Below, piece after piece: positions 1 to 11,049 of a DNA stretch of 20,263 bases. The position numbers and the translations under genes are program-made. The stretch covers positions 2,393,242 through 2,413,504 of the forward strand of contig BFEA01000209.1 of NCBI GenBank assembly GCA_003427395.1. The letters are read 5' to 3'. Under the pieces are notes generated by a model, which saw nothing but the letters and a program-made list of their open reading frames with translations, did not search any database and was not told the DNA's origin. Origin of the DNA: Chara braunii (Eukaryota > Streptophyta > Charophyceae > Charales > Characeae). Position 1 is the stretch's first letter. Every line of letters begins with the position of its first letter.

Positions 1-48
<48 letters not shown>

Positions 49-225
49 CACACACACACACACAAATACTCACTCTCACATACACACGCGCGCATACACA
101 TACACACACACACACTCACACATACTCACACACACATAGCACACACATGTTCACTCTCACATACACACGCTCACTTTCACTTAGTCTTTCATACACACAC
201 ACGCATACACACACACTCTTGGAGT
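1..225. repeat. CA-rich microsatellite
   Basis: A nearly pure CA dinucleotide run occupies the first ~63 bases. It continues as an imperfect CA/CT/CATA array to about 225. Open frames here on either strand are repeat translations, not genes. Confidence 0.95.
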
Positions 226-3200
226 TGTGTACAGAGACCATGACAAAGCACATCAACAGACAAACTACAGGATGTGCAATTGTGCCCTCATGGTAAGTCA
301 AGGTGTGGTGTGTGTGAGAGTGATGGTCATATACACTCTTGTAAATTGATAGGGGTGTGGGAAGTAGATGGGAGGCGCAACTACTGGCAAAGTGCTCAGT
401 CTTTGCGTTAGCTGGACCCCCCGAACAGTTGCCCGACCGTACTCCTTGACCACGACCGATTGGGGCGGGGGCCAAAAATATCCCCTGCCTAGACTGAGGA
501 GACGTGGTAGGTACCAGGTAGTGAAAGATGAAATTGCGTAATTTAAAAAAGAAAAGATAAGGAAACTGCCTACATTCTATGGCCTTTCTTGACTGGATTT
601 GGTCTGCAATAAAATGACTACTCACCTACCTTCTCAAAAAACGGTGGAAAGGGATGCTCGACCTGCTTTCCAATAGGTGATGCTCACCACTAATAGAAAT
701 AAGTCATTCAACCACCATACTTTGCCCATACATAGACCACGGGCCCTTGACATAATGCACCGCGTTAAACTGGGTTCAGAGCTACCGGACCACAATGGTT
801 GGCGGTATCAGCCAAAAGAAAACAGAAATGTCGCGCTGGTGGTTCAACAAAGCTTAATGCGCATGATGTTTGGAGCCCCGGTAGAAAGTGGCCCCCAAGT
901 ACGGGGTTTGTTTCTAGCCGTAGATTGGTCAGCTAAAAATAATGTGCGCAAAAGGAACCTAGCCATGAAAATATACCCCAACTCACATATTCTGGATTAT
1001 CTTGTGGGCTGCTAGAAAATGTTGGTTAACTTGGGATTCACCTGTGTTTGATTCTCATCTAACTCTACCCAACTAAGTCACTCCGACCTACAGATTCTTT
1101 TTTCCCTTTCTAGAAAAAACAGTTGTTGGGACAACTATTGAAGGTGATATGAATATCCTCCAAGAGTCGGCACCAGGGCTTCAATCAAGTCGTTAGGAGT
1201 TGCACCTGTTGGAAAGAGGGTCTAGTGCCCCAAACGATAGAGCAAAAGTGTAGATTGCAGAGCGATAGTGGTTGCCCTCCAAAGAAAAGCAACAACCATA
1301 GCATCAGTAGTTGAACCTCAGGATAAAAACCCCTTGTCAAAATCTCTCTATGCCCTTATACAACAGGCGAGCTCATACCCGACGCTAGGGTAGGATGCCG
1401 AATTGGGAAACGCATTGCATGGGGTGTGTCATATATTTTTGGAAAGATTGAGGTGAAGTTTTAGGGCAGAACTTGAGTTTCCATGTACCGTGCAAATAGT
1501 TGGGTTAGTCGAAGGAAAGGTGAGTACAGACAATAATAAATATTAACAAAACCACAAGGAGAATAATAAAAACTTATTAAAAGTGATTATACATAGTGGT
1601 ATGGACCATCGGGTGGTGATGGTGGTGCTTACGTTTAGGAAAACGTCAGACCAAGTAAGGCGTTACAAGTTCAAGACCAGTAAATCAATTTAGATAGTAT
1701 TTTTGTTAGTCATGAACTTTCTAAAATGTGAATGATAGAAGTGTGCATCCTACATACATTGTCTTAACAACGTCCTGCCTTATTCCTCGCACAAAGTGTG
1801 AGGAGTTTTTTGGAGCATTAACAAACAAAAACAAAACAAGAAGAGTAGGATGTAACAAAGAACTTACACTGCTTTTCACTTCAAAATTCAAAGAAAGATC
1901 AACAAGAGCAAAATTAGCTCAACAGATTACCCAAACATGTAAGAGATAACAAGAAATTACTACGCATCAATGATAGGGTAAAAAAATACTTGGGAAACTC
2001 AAGAAATTTAAATAGGAAGGATTTTTTTTTTTATGTTCGTTCGAATAGTTATAATATATCTGTATAGGTCAGTAATTGAGCACCACATGGTGCATAGGAC
2101 AATTTGGCCTTATCAGTACTTTTGGGTGCATTCTCCAAGGCAAGGTAGTATTGGAGTGGTAGGTTGGTTACCCCTAAACTCTTAAGGTTGATCTTATTAA
2201 TTTAGCAGTCAATTCGGAGGAAGGAGGATGAATGTTTGCATTGGCCACATCATTGTAGTTGGAGGTAATATGCATTGTTTACGTATATGCTGCCAATATA
2301 CTTGAAGATAAGCAATTTTTATTCGACAAGATCAAATCGCAAGTTTTGGAAGGGATTCCTGTGATTATGGTTGGAATCTACAGTCTAGTGTCAAACTACT
2401 GGCTAAATTGTTAAAAACTTACGTCACATATCTGTCGTTTATCATTAGGTTTAAAAAAACAGAATAAAAAATAGAATTAGTAGTTCATGGGATTTTCTCT
2501 CATCTCTCTACGAATAAAGGGATAAATATATATATGAAATTATAAACCAATAACCTCTTAACACTGGTATATGAAATATTTCTAAAGTAGTAGTCAATAA
2601 AATAATAGAGCTTGGAGTTATATAAAATATTATTGATGTTGAAGTTGACAAGACAATTTAAATATCATGCAACCTTCATCTTTGTCAATCTTGAGGAAAC
2701 CTCGTATGACTACGTAAATTGATTCTTTGTAGGCAAATGTTTGGATAAGTTGAGCGTATCAAGTGGTCTCGTCTTTATGAGATCGGTCAAAATCTTCCAC
2801 CAAAATGTCACTAAAAAAGTTTAAATTGATACTTTACTCGTTCTTATTGTTATGAAAGGACTTGCAACTAACTTAAAAACCAACAAGAATATTAAGAGGC
2901 TTTAAATATCTTTTATTCCAACAATTCTCGTTTGCTCCATGTTTGTTGATGTTCTAACAATGATAGTAGATGTCTATGATATACTATTTTAGTTGTTTAA
3001 AGAAAATCAAGAGAGCAATGAACCATTTTTGCAGGATTTCAAACATGGTTGTTTACTGGGTAAATAAGACATCAGGGCGATGAATCTATTATCAAGGGGG
3101 AAAACTTCCAAAATCTTTAAACATAAAATGACTTTCATTAGAGACCCCCGCTAAAATACTTGAATTATTACATTGGAAAGAGACTAGGTCATTCTCTAAT

Positions 3201-4046
3201 GATGAATTAATAATCATGTCGACTTTATATAATTTGACACTATACAAATGTAAAAGTTAGATAAAACTAAATCTTTATTTGAAAGAATCGTAGTCATACA
3301 TAACATGTTTTTCAAATCTTTGTGATATCAATCGAATATATAACCCCTTAATACAGAGGCTATGAAAACATATAGTAGATTAAAAACAAGTTACAATCTT
3401 CATGTGAAGAACGAACCATTAATGCAAGAATATGATTAGTCGGTTTGTTTGATAATTGATTATACAACCGAAAGCGCAAGGAGGTTTATGAACCATCGAT
3501 TCAGTCCTAAAATCCGAAATCTGCAATGGTTGAAAATGTTGATTCTTTCTCCAGATTTTACATGGAAGGCCTTAAACCAAGGACAAATAGACCATTTAAC
3601 TTTAGAACTCTCCCCTTTTAGTGAACGCATTATTGTAGTTGGATGACATATTATGGTAAATCCTAAGGAAATTAGTATACCAAGATGCTTTTACAGAGAA
3701 GGCGCTAACCAGAGCGAGCCTTGTTAATGATAACTCTTAGACAAATCTCACAAAGGCTTTGAGAACATCATGCCAGCCAGATAAGGTACCCCCACAAAAC
3801 AAAAATAGGTGTATACAATGTATAGGCAATCATTGTTTGATTTTAGATGGATCACACACCTATGAGGGAATTTGTTTTCTAGCTCGGACAATTCATGGAA
3901 AGGTTGGGTGAAAAATTATGTCAAGAGGGTAGGTTGATCTTTGAAATCACGAGGTAGTGGACTGAAACGTTGAACAGAAACAACGAAAGTTTCTAAAATA
4001 TTGTCATAATGCGGATGAAAACTTCAAAAATATTTTCTTGTTCACT
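226..4046. other. Gene-poor AT-rich stretch, nothing recognised
   Basis: No coding region, RNA gene or bounded mobile element could be supported here. The longest plausible frame, 677-1015 (+), would encode 112 residues with no recognisable domain and no repeat bias. Shorter frames at 1728-1949 and 3449-3646 are similar. Much of 1500-4000 is AT-rich and full of stops in all frames. It could be a decayed retroelement, but I found no reverse transcriptase, integrase, protease or LTR signature to support that. Confidence 0.5.
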
Positions 4047-4168
4047 TACAGCTACCAGCTGGGCCGCACGGGTCACCTTGTCAACCAAGCGCCCCAACCG
4101 TGCAAAAACCAGCGAAGAGTCCAACAAAAAAACCAAAAAAAACAAATATATAAAAAATACCTATATGA

Positions 4169-4454
<286 letters not shown>

Positions 4455-4506
4455 CTATATGATGCATAAAAGTAAACTAAACAACTTTTGTCGCATGGTC
4501 ACATTA

Positions 4507-4613
4507 TTTTTTTTTACCAAATTTAAAATAAAAATAAAATAATATATATAAAAAAAAAAATACTAGCTTACTAGCTTTTTTTACCAAATTTAAAATAAAA
4601 ATAAAATAATATA
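4507..4613. repeat. Direct duplication of a ~37-bp AT-rich block
   Basis: The block reading TTTTTTACCAAATTTAAAAT plus an A/T continuation occurs at about 4508-4545 and again at about 4576-4613. The copies are separated by a short A-rich spacer with the doubled word TAGCTTACTAGC. It lies in the core of the older CTAGG-type copy, so this is a local duplication within a dead element. Confidence 0.8.
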
Positions 4614-4629
4614 AAACAATTTTTTTTGG

Positions 4630-5395
4630 CTGAGTGAAAAAAGTATGTGAAAAATCAGCTAAGATGGTGGTGTCAAAACGTGCTTGTCCACTAACTATTA
4701 TGTTTTTTTTTTAATTTTTTTTTTTTTCATTTTCACTTTATTTTAGCGCCTAAATAATTTAATTATTTTTAATATTTTTTTTTATGAGTTTTGTATTATT
4801 TGTTTAATTGGGTTTCCTTTTTTAATTGGATTTTATTTGAAGCACGTGATCTATGAACTTGCGTATACTAAGAGTATCATAATTAGTAATTTTTTTTTTT
4901 TGCTAACAAGTCTTGCAGACTCTTGCTGTATTTTTGACTTCTTATTCGTTTACTTTTTCTCAGTTTTCTTGCTCCAACAAAGGCTTTTAAGAGAGATATC
5001 GAAAAATGTTACGAAGCTCTTACTCTGATGGCAATCTCTTCAATGCTACATAAATGTTTTGGGAATTTAACTTAGTAAAAAAAAAATGAAAAAATGCTAG
5101 AGATGGCGGTGTTAAAAACGTACTTACGGGCTCACTAATTTAGTTATCATTCCATTTTTTTCTTATTGTTATTATTATTATTTGTTCTCATTATTTGATT
5201 TTTATTTCAACTTTGACAAATAATTTGGATGTAAAGATGACTAAAATGCTGTTCAATTTACTTTTCGGTATATCATTTTTTTTTTTTTCAGATTAATTTT
5301 AATCCGCGGTTGACTCGAACGACCGAACACGTCCACAAAAGGGGCCCGAATGTTGGTGCGTCAAGCCTGGGACGAGCGCCGGCTACCACGTATAT
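4630..5395 (+). mobile_element. Degenerate long CAGGGT-type element (copy C)
   Basis: Two diverged copies of the conserved internal block (AGATGGTGGTGTCAAAACGT near 4662, AGATGGCGGTGTTAAAAACG near 5101) sit in the same order and orientation as in the intact element at 5536-6295. The shared 3' module follows (ATAATTTGGATGTAAAG near 5220, then a T-tract ending in CAGATT). Last comes a GC-rich tail with CGAACGACCGAACACGTCC ending GCCGGCTACCACG. The tail corresponds to the GCCGGTTACCCTG end of the intact copy but has decayed. The 5' terminus is not visible, so boundaries are approximate. Non-coding. Confidence 0.55.
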
Positions 5396-5535
5396 ATATC
5401 GTCAAACAGAGTTGCCCGATAGACCGTGGGCAGAGAAGGAGAAAAGGACAAAAAACGAAGGGCGGTGACAAGCTAACTCATATGAGTTTCACCGACTCAT
5501 TAGGATGCTGAACCATGTATATATATATGTATATA

Positions 5536-6295
5536 CAGGGTCACCAGCCCGTACGTACGAATATCCCCGGGCGGACCTCCGTACGTACGGATGTTCAGGG
5601 TCCCGTTCGGGGTCCGACGGTGTTCGGCCCCCGCCAAAAATTATTTCGGGGCCTAAAAATACGGTTTTTTTTTCAGAGTGTTTTTTTTAGAGTTCTCTAT
5701 GATGTGAGGTACATGCCTATAAATTTTGAAGTTATTTTGCCAAGCCAAGCAAAAATATAAAATCTCCAAAGATGGCGGTGTCAAAACGTACTTGCCCACT
5801 CACTATTTTGTTGTTTCCCTTTTTACTTTTTGTTTTCATTTTTATTGCGGAGCCTAAACAATTTTATTAATTTTTTTAAGTTTTTTGATTAGCTATGTAT
5901 TATGTGAAGTACACACAAGTAATTTTTCAGGGCATTTGGATATGCCAAATAAAAATAAAAAATCTCCAAAGATGGCGGTGTCGAAAACGTGCTCGCTCAC
6001 TAACTAATTTTAATTCTCTTTTCATTTTTTCTTATTTTTATGATTAGTTTTATTTTCTATATTTTATTTTTGTTACAAATTTGGTAAAGAATTTGGATGT
6101 AATGCTCAGGCAAATGTTGTTTATTTTATTTTTCTTCATAACATATCTTTTTTTTCAGATTTTGTTGATTTTTTTATTTTTTATTTTTTTTAATTTTTTT
6201 TTTTTTTTTTCGCTTTCGGCTCGAACGGCCGAACACATCCGCAAGGGGTCCTGTACGTTCGGGCGTTCGGCCCGTCCCAAATGCCGGTTACCCTG
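5536..6295 (+). mobile_element. Long non-autonomous hAT-like element (copy A)
   Basis: This ~760-bp element begins CAGGGTCACC and ends GGTTACCCTG, giving ~10-bp terminal inverted repeats with one mismatch. Flanking 8-mers TGTATATA (5528-5535) and TGTTTATA (6296-6303) match at 7 of 8 positions, as expected for an aged 8-bp duplication. The flanks are simple TA-rich DNA, which weakens that test. Both ends are GC-rich with CGTACGTACG and TTCGG/CCGAA words; the core is AT-rich. The core contains two copies of a ~200-bp unit, each with TCTCCAAAGATGGCGGTGTC (5763 and 5962). A CAG-ended T-tract precedes the GC tail. No transposase frame. Confidence 0.7.
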
Positions 6296-6369
6296 TGTTT
6301 ATATATATATATGTATATATGTGTGTATATATATACATATATATGGTCACAAACATATATATATATATA

Positions 6370-6400
<31 letters not shown>

Positions 6401-6412
6401 GTGTGTGTGTGT
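6296..6412. repeat. TA / CATA / GT compound microsatellite
   Basis: Alternating TA runs, a (CATA)n block near 6373-6400 and a short GT run follow directly on the end of the element at 5536-6295. A TA-rich block also lies at its left edge, suggesting insertion into an existing TA microsatellite. Confidence 0.9.
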
Positions 6413-6419
6413 GCATAAC

Positions 6420-7712
6420 ATCTTGTCATGTTCCGAGGCAAACGCAAACATGTTCGCCCGAACGTGACCGAGCGCCCAAAACCCTCCAAACGCAAACTTA
6501 AAAAAAAAAAAAAAAAAAACACCTAAAAAAAATCTGAAACAAGTATATAACATGTACAACAACAATACAAGCAATTTTTACCTTGGAGTCGTGTTTAAAT
6601 TCTTAGCCAAACGAGAGTTAAAAATCAAAAATTGAATTCCCCAAACACTTTCGCAAGCTGTTTATGTGAACGCGGAGGGGCGCGAACAAGTTTATTTAGT
6701 GAATTTCAACTTTTTTGCAAATCAACTTTTTTTAATTCGATTGATTCATATGATATTTTTTTCAACTGGATAAAATAAGTGTGCTATATTTCAAAAAATC
6801 TGAAAACAATATATGTTATGCAGAAAAATAAGCTAAACAACATTTGCCTCAACGTTATATCCAAATTCTTTACCAAATTTGAAATAAAAATCAGATTCTA
6901 AAAATAAATAATAATAATAAAAATTAGGAAAAATAAAATAAGAATTAAATTATTGAATGGGTGAGCACGTTTTTGACATCGCCATCATTAGCGATTTTTT
7001 TTTTTTTTTTTGGCTCTGAGATATGCCATGAAAATTTATATATGTGTATCTTACATAATAGAGAATCTACAAATAAAGTTTGAAAAAAAAATAAATTGTT
7101 TTATGCCCCGAAATAAAGGAAAAACAAAAAGTCAAAAGAGAGAAAAAACAAATTTGTGAGTGGGCATGCAAGTTTTAACACTACCACCTTTGAGGATTTT
7201 TCAGTTCTTTTTGGCAGAATAAAATGACTTCAAAGTTAAGCGGGAGATACCTTACATCACAAAGAACTCACAAAAAAAAAATCAGAAAAAAAAAATAATA
7301 TTTGGGTGCCAAACTAGGCTACCAGCCGGGCGGCCCGGGGCCCGGGTGGCCAGCCCGTGCAAGGACCAAGGAAGTTCCCAGCAAAAAAAAAACAAATTCA
7401 AAAAAATCAAAAAAAAAACTATGTTATGCAGAAAAATAAACTGAACAACTTTTGCCTCAGGGTCACATCGAAATTCTTCACCAATTTTAAAATAAAAAAT
7501 AAAACTTAAAAATAAGTTTTTTATTTTTATTGTTTTTAATTTTTTTGGCCCGGCCGGGCAAGTGACGCCGGGCCACTCTGGTAGCCTAGGTGCCAAAATA
7601 TTTTTTTGCGGGTTCCGAACCCCTTCAAGTTCGGGCCCCGTACGGGGACCCGAACGCTCGAACGTTCGGGGGAAAGCTTAGGGGTCTCCGTACGTTCGGC
7701 CTGGCAACCCTA
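6420..7712 (-). mobile_element. Long hAT-like element in inverted orientation (copy B, composite)
   Basis: Read on the minus strand from 7712 it begins TAGGGTTGCCAGGCCGAACG, close to the CAGGGTCACC start of copy A. It then shows the same GC-rich head, two internal blocks (complement of GATGGCGATGTCAAAAACGT at ~6990 and a diverged one at ~7190) and the 3' module near 6850. A second, diverged 3' module follows (~6490-6640) with another GC-rich tail (TTCGGGCGAACATG on the minus strand, ~6450). The copy is therefore composite or internally duplicated. It is interrupted by the MITE at 7314-7589. The far terminus and target duplication were not identified. Confidence 0.55.
7314..7589. mobile_element. 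hAT-like MITE, CTAGGCTACC family (copy 2)
   Basis: This 276-bp element has a perfect 12-bp terminal inverted repeat, CTAGGCTACCAG / CTGGTAGCCTAG. It is flanked by the perfect 8-bp direct repeat GTGCCAAA (7306-7313 and 7590-7597). Subterminal GC blocks (CCGGGCGGCCCGGGG, and GGCCCGGCCGGGC on the other side) enclose an AT-rich core. The core retains a module shared with the longer elements (complement of GTGAAGAATTTCGATGTGAC and TTTTTCTGCATAACATAG). It sits inside copy B, so it is younger than that element. No coding capacity. Confidence 0.9.
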
Positions 7713-7720
7713 TATTTGCC

Positions 7721-8950
7721 TGGCCTCGTGTTTTTTTTTTAATTAATTAATTTATTTTTGCCCAGTCGGACCACTTGCCACGAACCACTAATTTCCTTAT
7801 AAAAAGGTCCAACACTAGATTAAGGGAATTAGATAGCAGGGAGGGGTGAAGCTGATAAACTTTGTAATTTCCTGAAAGTAAGAACAAAGAAAGTTTTGAA
7901 TACATTTTCCAATGATTGAAAGAAACAATATTATATCCAAAAATGTTGCCCTTATGATGTTGAATGAGTGAATAAAGATATGATTTATAAAACAAAGTAT
8001 TAAAGGAAAAAAACAAAGAATTGACAACTTTCATACTAAACACTTACACAACATATTTGTCCCTAGACCTCGCTTTTTGACAGTGGTTAAGACAAAGTGA
8101 TATTTTGCTGAAAATAATTGACAACCGTGTCATTTGGATGTTAAACATCAGTTGCGGGCCCTTCACAATGACTTTTAGAGGTAACCAATGTGGTAAAGGG
8201 CATAAATGAAATTTAGCAAACGACTCTCTGACCCCAAAGTTTGCGATGGTGGGGGCGAGTACATGTTGTGCAAGGTTTTGTTTGTGTACTGGCAGTTTAA
8301 GGTCACTTACAAAATATCAAGACTCAACATAGAGATAAAAGAAAGACCTAGATCTATGTGGAAAAAATATCCTATTGGATGGTTCAAAAGAAGTAAAGCT
8401 AAATCGATCAAAATTGTCTCGTTACAATAGCAGATTGAGACTTGAGTACAGATATCTAACGGCCAATTAGTACCGGTTGATAGAGCACACCTCAACCAAA
8501 AATGTTTAACTCTCCCTCGGCGAGGGTCTGCCTAAAAGGTTTTTCTTATTGAAAGATTAACAAACCTATAGGGCACATATTCCTCCAAGATTTCGGGATA
8601 ATCGTGATGTGGGAAAAAATGTGGAAACAAATAAGAAAGGAAAGTTACTTCTTATACTGTTGAAAAGCAATTCATCCTCCTTGTAATTACAGATGGGTAT
8701 CTGATTGTGTAAATCGTCTGCTAAGTCAATGAGGTGCATTCTAATTGCGGAAATCGTTGTGGAATTAACTTCCAAATTCATGGCCATGCTGGAACTTCAT
8801 ACATGTTAAAGAGTAGCCATCCAAGTCCATTTCTCTAGAATATGCAATCTGCTTTAAGAGAGTGATGGAGCCCCGATGTCTTTCTGAGCTCGCCAAGAGG
8901 ACACTCACATGAAGATTTTTCTGGATGTATCTGGCCACAATGATGACCGC
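7721..8950. other. No gene or repeat recognised
   Basis: This stretch holds short open frames on both strands (98 residues at 7747-8043 minus, 74 residues at 8206-8430 plus). They show no domain, plausible splice structure or family resemblance. Base composition is more balanced than in the transposon nest to the left. I see no terminal repeats. Confidence 0.45.
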
Positions 8951-9275
8951 CCTTGGACATATTAAACCAGAAGTATATCTCCACAGATCAGTCCCAAAAG
9001 TTCTAGTGTGAATATGCTCTGAGAGCAATACTGTAGACTCACCGGTGGGAAAGTTTTGACCTCCATTGGATATATTAAATAATTAAACCAAAAAGTATAT
9101 GTCCACAGATCAGTCTCAAAAGTTCTAGTGTGAACCACACAGCGTAGACTTACCGATGGGACAGCTTCTAGTGTGAACCACAAAAGTTCTAGTGTGAACC
9201 ACACACAGTGTAAATAATTAAACTCGGCCCCGCTTACAGCAATGCTGTAGACTCACCGATGGGAAGGTTTTGGAC
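8951..9275. repeat. Imperfect tandem repeat, ~110-bp unit
   Basis: The order ATTAAACCA, AGTATATxTCCACAGATCAGTC, AAAAGTTCTAGTGTGAA, TAGACTCACCGGTGGGA occurs at 8961-9054 and again, diverged, at 9082-9162. The word TTCTAGTGTGAACCACA then recurs twice (9168, 9186). A final TGTAGACTCACCGATGGGAA lies at about 9245. Unit boundaries are blurred by deletions. Non-coding. Confidence 0.75.
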
Positions 9276-9351
9276 AGCTTGAAGTTTTGCAGAGTTCGAT
9301 ACCATTTCGGAGAGTTCGAACCACACACAGCGTCTGAATACCGCTGTACAT

Positions 9352-9590
9352 ATACAAGGAGGCTGCAGATAAGTGGGAAAAGGACTAGCTGTTAGACAGA
9401 CCGGGTTCTATCCATGGGTTCAAACCACCACCGCTGCAGATGCACAGAGCCTCTGGAGACTGCTGCAGATATACAAGGAGGCTGCAGATATAAGTTGGAA
9501 AAGGACTTGGCGTTAGACAGACTAGGTTCGATCCATGGGTTTGAACCGGCACCGCTGCAGATGCACACAGCCTCTGAAGACTGTGGGACC
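9352..9590. repeat. Two-copy tandem repeat, ~119-bp unit
   Basis: The unit starts ATACAAGGAGGCTGCAGATA and ends near CCGCTGCAGATGCACA plus GCCTCTG. It is present at 9352-9470 and 9471-9587. Each copy contains a GGTTC(T/G)ATCC followed by GGGTT(C/T)(A/G)AACC, which resembles a pol III B box on one strand or the other. That resemblance could be chance. Confidence 0.8.
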
Positions 9591-9905
9591 TCCTGAAGGT
9601 GATTGATGTCGGCAAGGCTATGAAGCCCTTTAATCTACGGAATGTCCGCTACATTGGCATGAAACTTACCCACAGTGGACAGCGGATCCGGTCTTAGTAC
9701 ATGACTTTTTGGCAGGACGTTGTCCATTACGAGGGTGTGGGTGGGGGGGTTCAGACCTTTTGAAGGTGATCGACGTCAGCAAGGCGTCCACGCCCTTTAA
9801 TCTACGAAATGTCCGCTACATTGGCGTGAAACTTATCCACAATGGATGGCGGGTCCGTGCTTAGTACATGACTTGGCTGGAGGTTGTCGATTAAGAGGGT
9901 TCGGG
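9590..9905 (+). repeat. Two-copy ~165-bp tandem repeat with protein-like frame
   Basis: Copies start at about 9594 and 9758 and share CCCTTTAATCTACG and AATGTCCGCTACATTGGC. In the frame starting DLLKVIDV both copies read ~38 residues with the shared core PFNLRNVRYIG and end at the same TAG. Several differences are third-position changes, but many others change the residue. This is at best a relic of coding sequence; I recognise no family. Confidence 0.6.
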
Positions 9906-10245
9906 CACATTTTTGGACCTTTAAAACGTGGCTGTCTCTTTTCCTGTATCATGATTGAGAGCTCCAAGTGTGGTGTGAAGGTGGTGCTCTCCTCTGCACA
10001 GTTTAGGATTTAGAGTTTAGGATTTAGAGTTTAGGTTTTCCGTGCATGTTTTATCATGATTGAAGTGTGGTGCGAAGGTGGTGCTCTACTCTGCACAGTT
10101 TAAGGTTTAGGGTTTAGGTTTTCCGTGCATGTTTTTGGACCTTTTGAAGCTGGTCGACTCTTTTCCTGTTTCATGAATGATTGAGAGTTCCAAGTGTGGC
10201 ATGACGGTGGAGCTCTCCTCTGCACAGTTTAGGGTTTAGGTTTTT
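9906..10245. repeat. Degenerate tandem repeat carrying telomere-like TTTAGGG motifs
   Basis: Three imperfect units each contain TTTTCCTGT(A/T)TCATGA or TTATCATGATTGA, then CCAAGTGTGG or GAAGTGTGG, GGTGGTGCTCT or a variant, and CTCTGCACAGTTTA. Each ends in a TTTAGGATTTAGAG or TTTAGGGTTTAGG stretch (10001-10037, 10100-10118, 10228-10241). TTTAGGG is the plant-type telomere repeat; here it is only short and interstitial. Confidence 0.75.
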
Positions 10246-11041
10246 TAGACTCCTGAAAGAGAAACTATCTTTTCGAGCTAACTTAGCTTCCTTAATCAAG
10301 CCCTGTTTTCCTTCAGCGACTAGGGTCCGGAAACTCTCGCGGAAGGACGAGTTATGCTTTTGCCTATAGAGAAGCAGAAACTCACGCGAAGGAGAAGGTA
10401 CGTTCAGTCTAAACAGAAGAACGAACTCAGGAACTGATTATTTAATTGAGAACTTTGAAGACAGGCGTGGGGAAGGGTTCCATGTCAACAGCGGTTGGAA
10501 AAGAGAAGAAGAAGAAGAAGACGAAGACGAAGAAACTCACGTTGAAAAGGAAGGCTAACTTAGGCAGGGGTGAGGGGTGGTACATCCTTCCCACGGGAAG
10601 AAATCAATGACGTCCACTCGGGCCTCCCAGTCAAAATGGGGAGGAGTGTTGGGTGAGTAAGTTGTATATACTTCAGACTTGCCGGTGGAATAGGAACCGG
10701 ACTGACGCTTCACAGAATGGATGTGGAGCCAGGGCCAAAAAAAAAAAAAAAAAAGTTCCTGGAACATGGGGTCGGATGTCAGCAGATCGTGACGAGAAGG
10801 GTACTCTACTGCTTAGAACACCCACTTCCTAGAACAAGTCAATGGTAGAAAATAGGCCTTATTAAGGGCCGCACCCGCTCCACACTACTCACCAAATGCA
10901 TAAAAGACAAAAATTGTGGCGGTGTATATTTGAATAGTATTTCCATGTTTTAGCGGAACATGCGTTCTCATTTTGCACACTTGGTGAATGGTGCGGCGAG
11001 ACCCTGATACTGCAGGAGGATGCTGGGAGTCCTAGAAATCA
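10246..11041. other. No gene recognised; short AAG run and loose repeats
   Basis: The motif GAAACTC(A/T)CGCG(A/G)AGGA-like recurs near 10331 and 10378, with a weaker GAAACTCACGTTGAAAAGGA near 10530. An A15 run lies at about 10740. Otherwise I see no coding region, element termini or RNA gene. Confidence 0.45.
10500..10533. repeat. (AAG)n / (ACGAAG) microsatellite
   Basis: Repeated GAAGAAGAAG is followed by two GACGAA units, a short purine-rich trinucleotide run. Confidence 0.85.
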
Positions 11042-11049
11042 GGAGTAGG

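Noticed and set aside
677-1015. 112-residue plus-strand open frame
   Set aside because: No recognisable domain, no splice context and no family resemblance; length is within chance for this composition.
1500-4000. Possible decayed LTR retrotransposon
   Set aside because: Suspected from AT-rich, stop-filled composition, but no reverse transcriptase, integrase, primer site or LTR pair could be found.
8951-9590. CRISPR-like array
   Set aside because: Repeat units are ~110-120 bp, diverged and directly adjoining, without short constant repeats and unique spacers; the context is eukaryotic.
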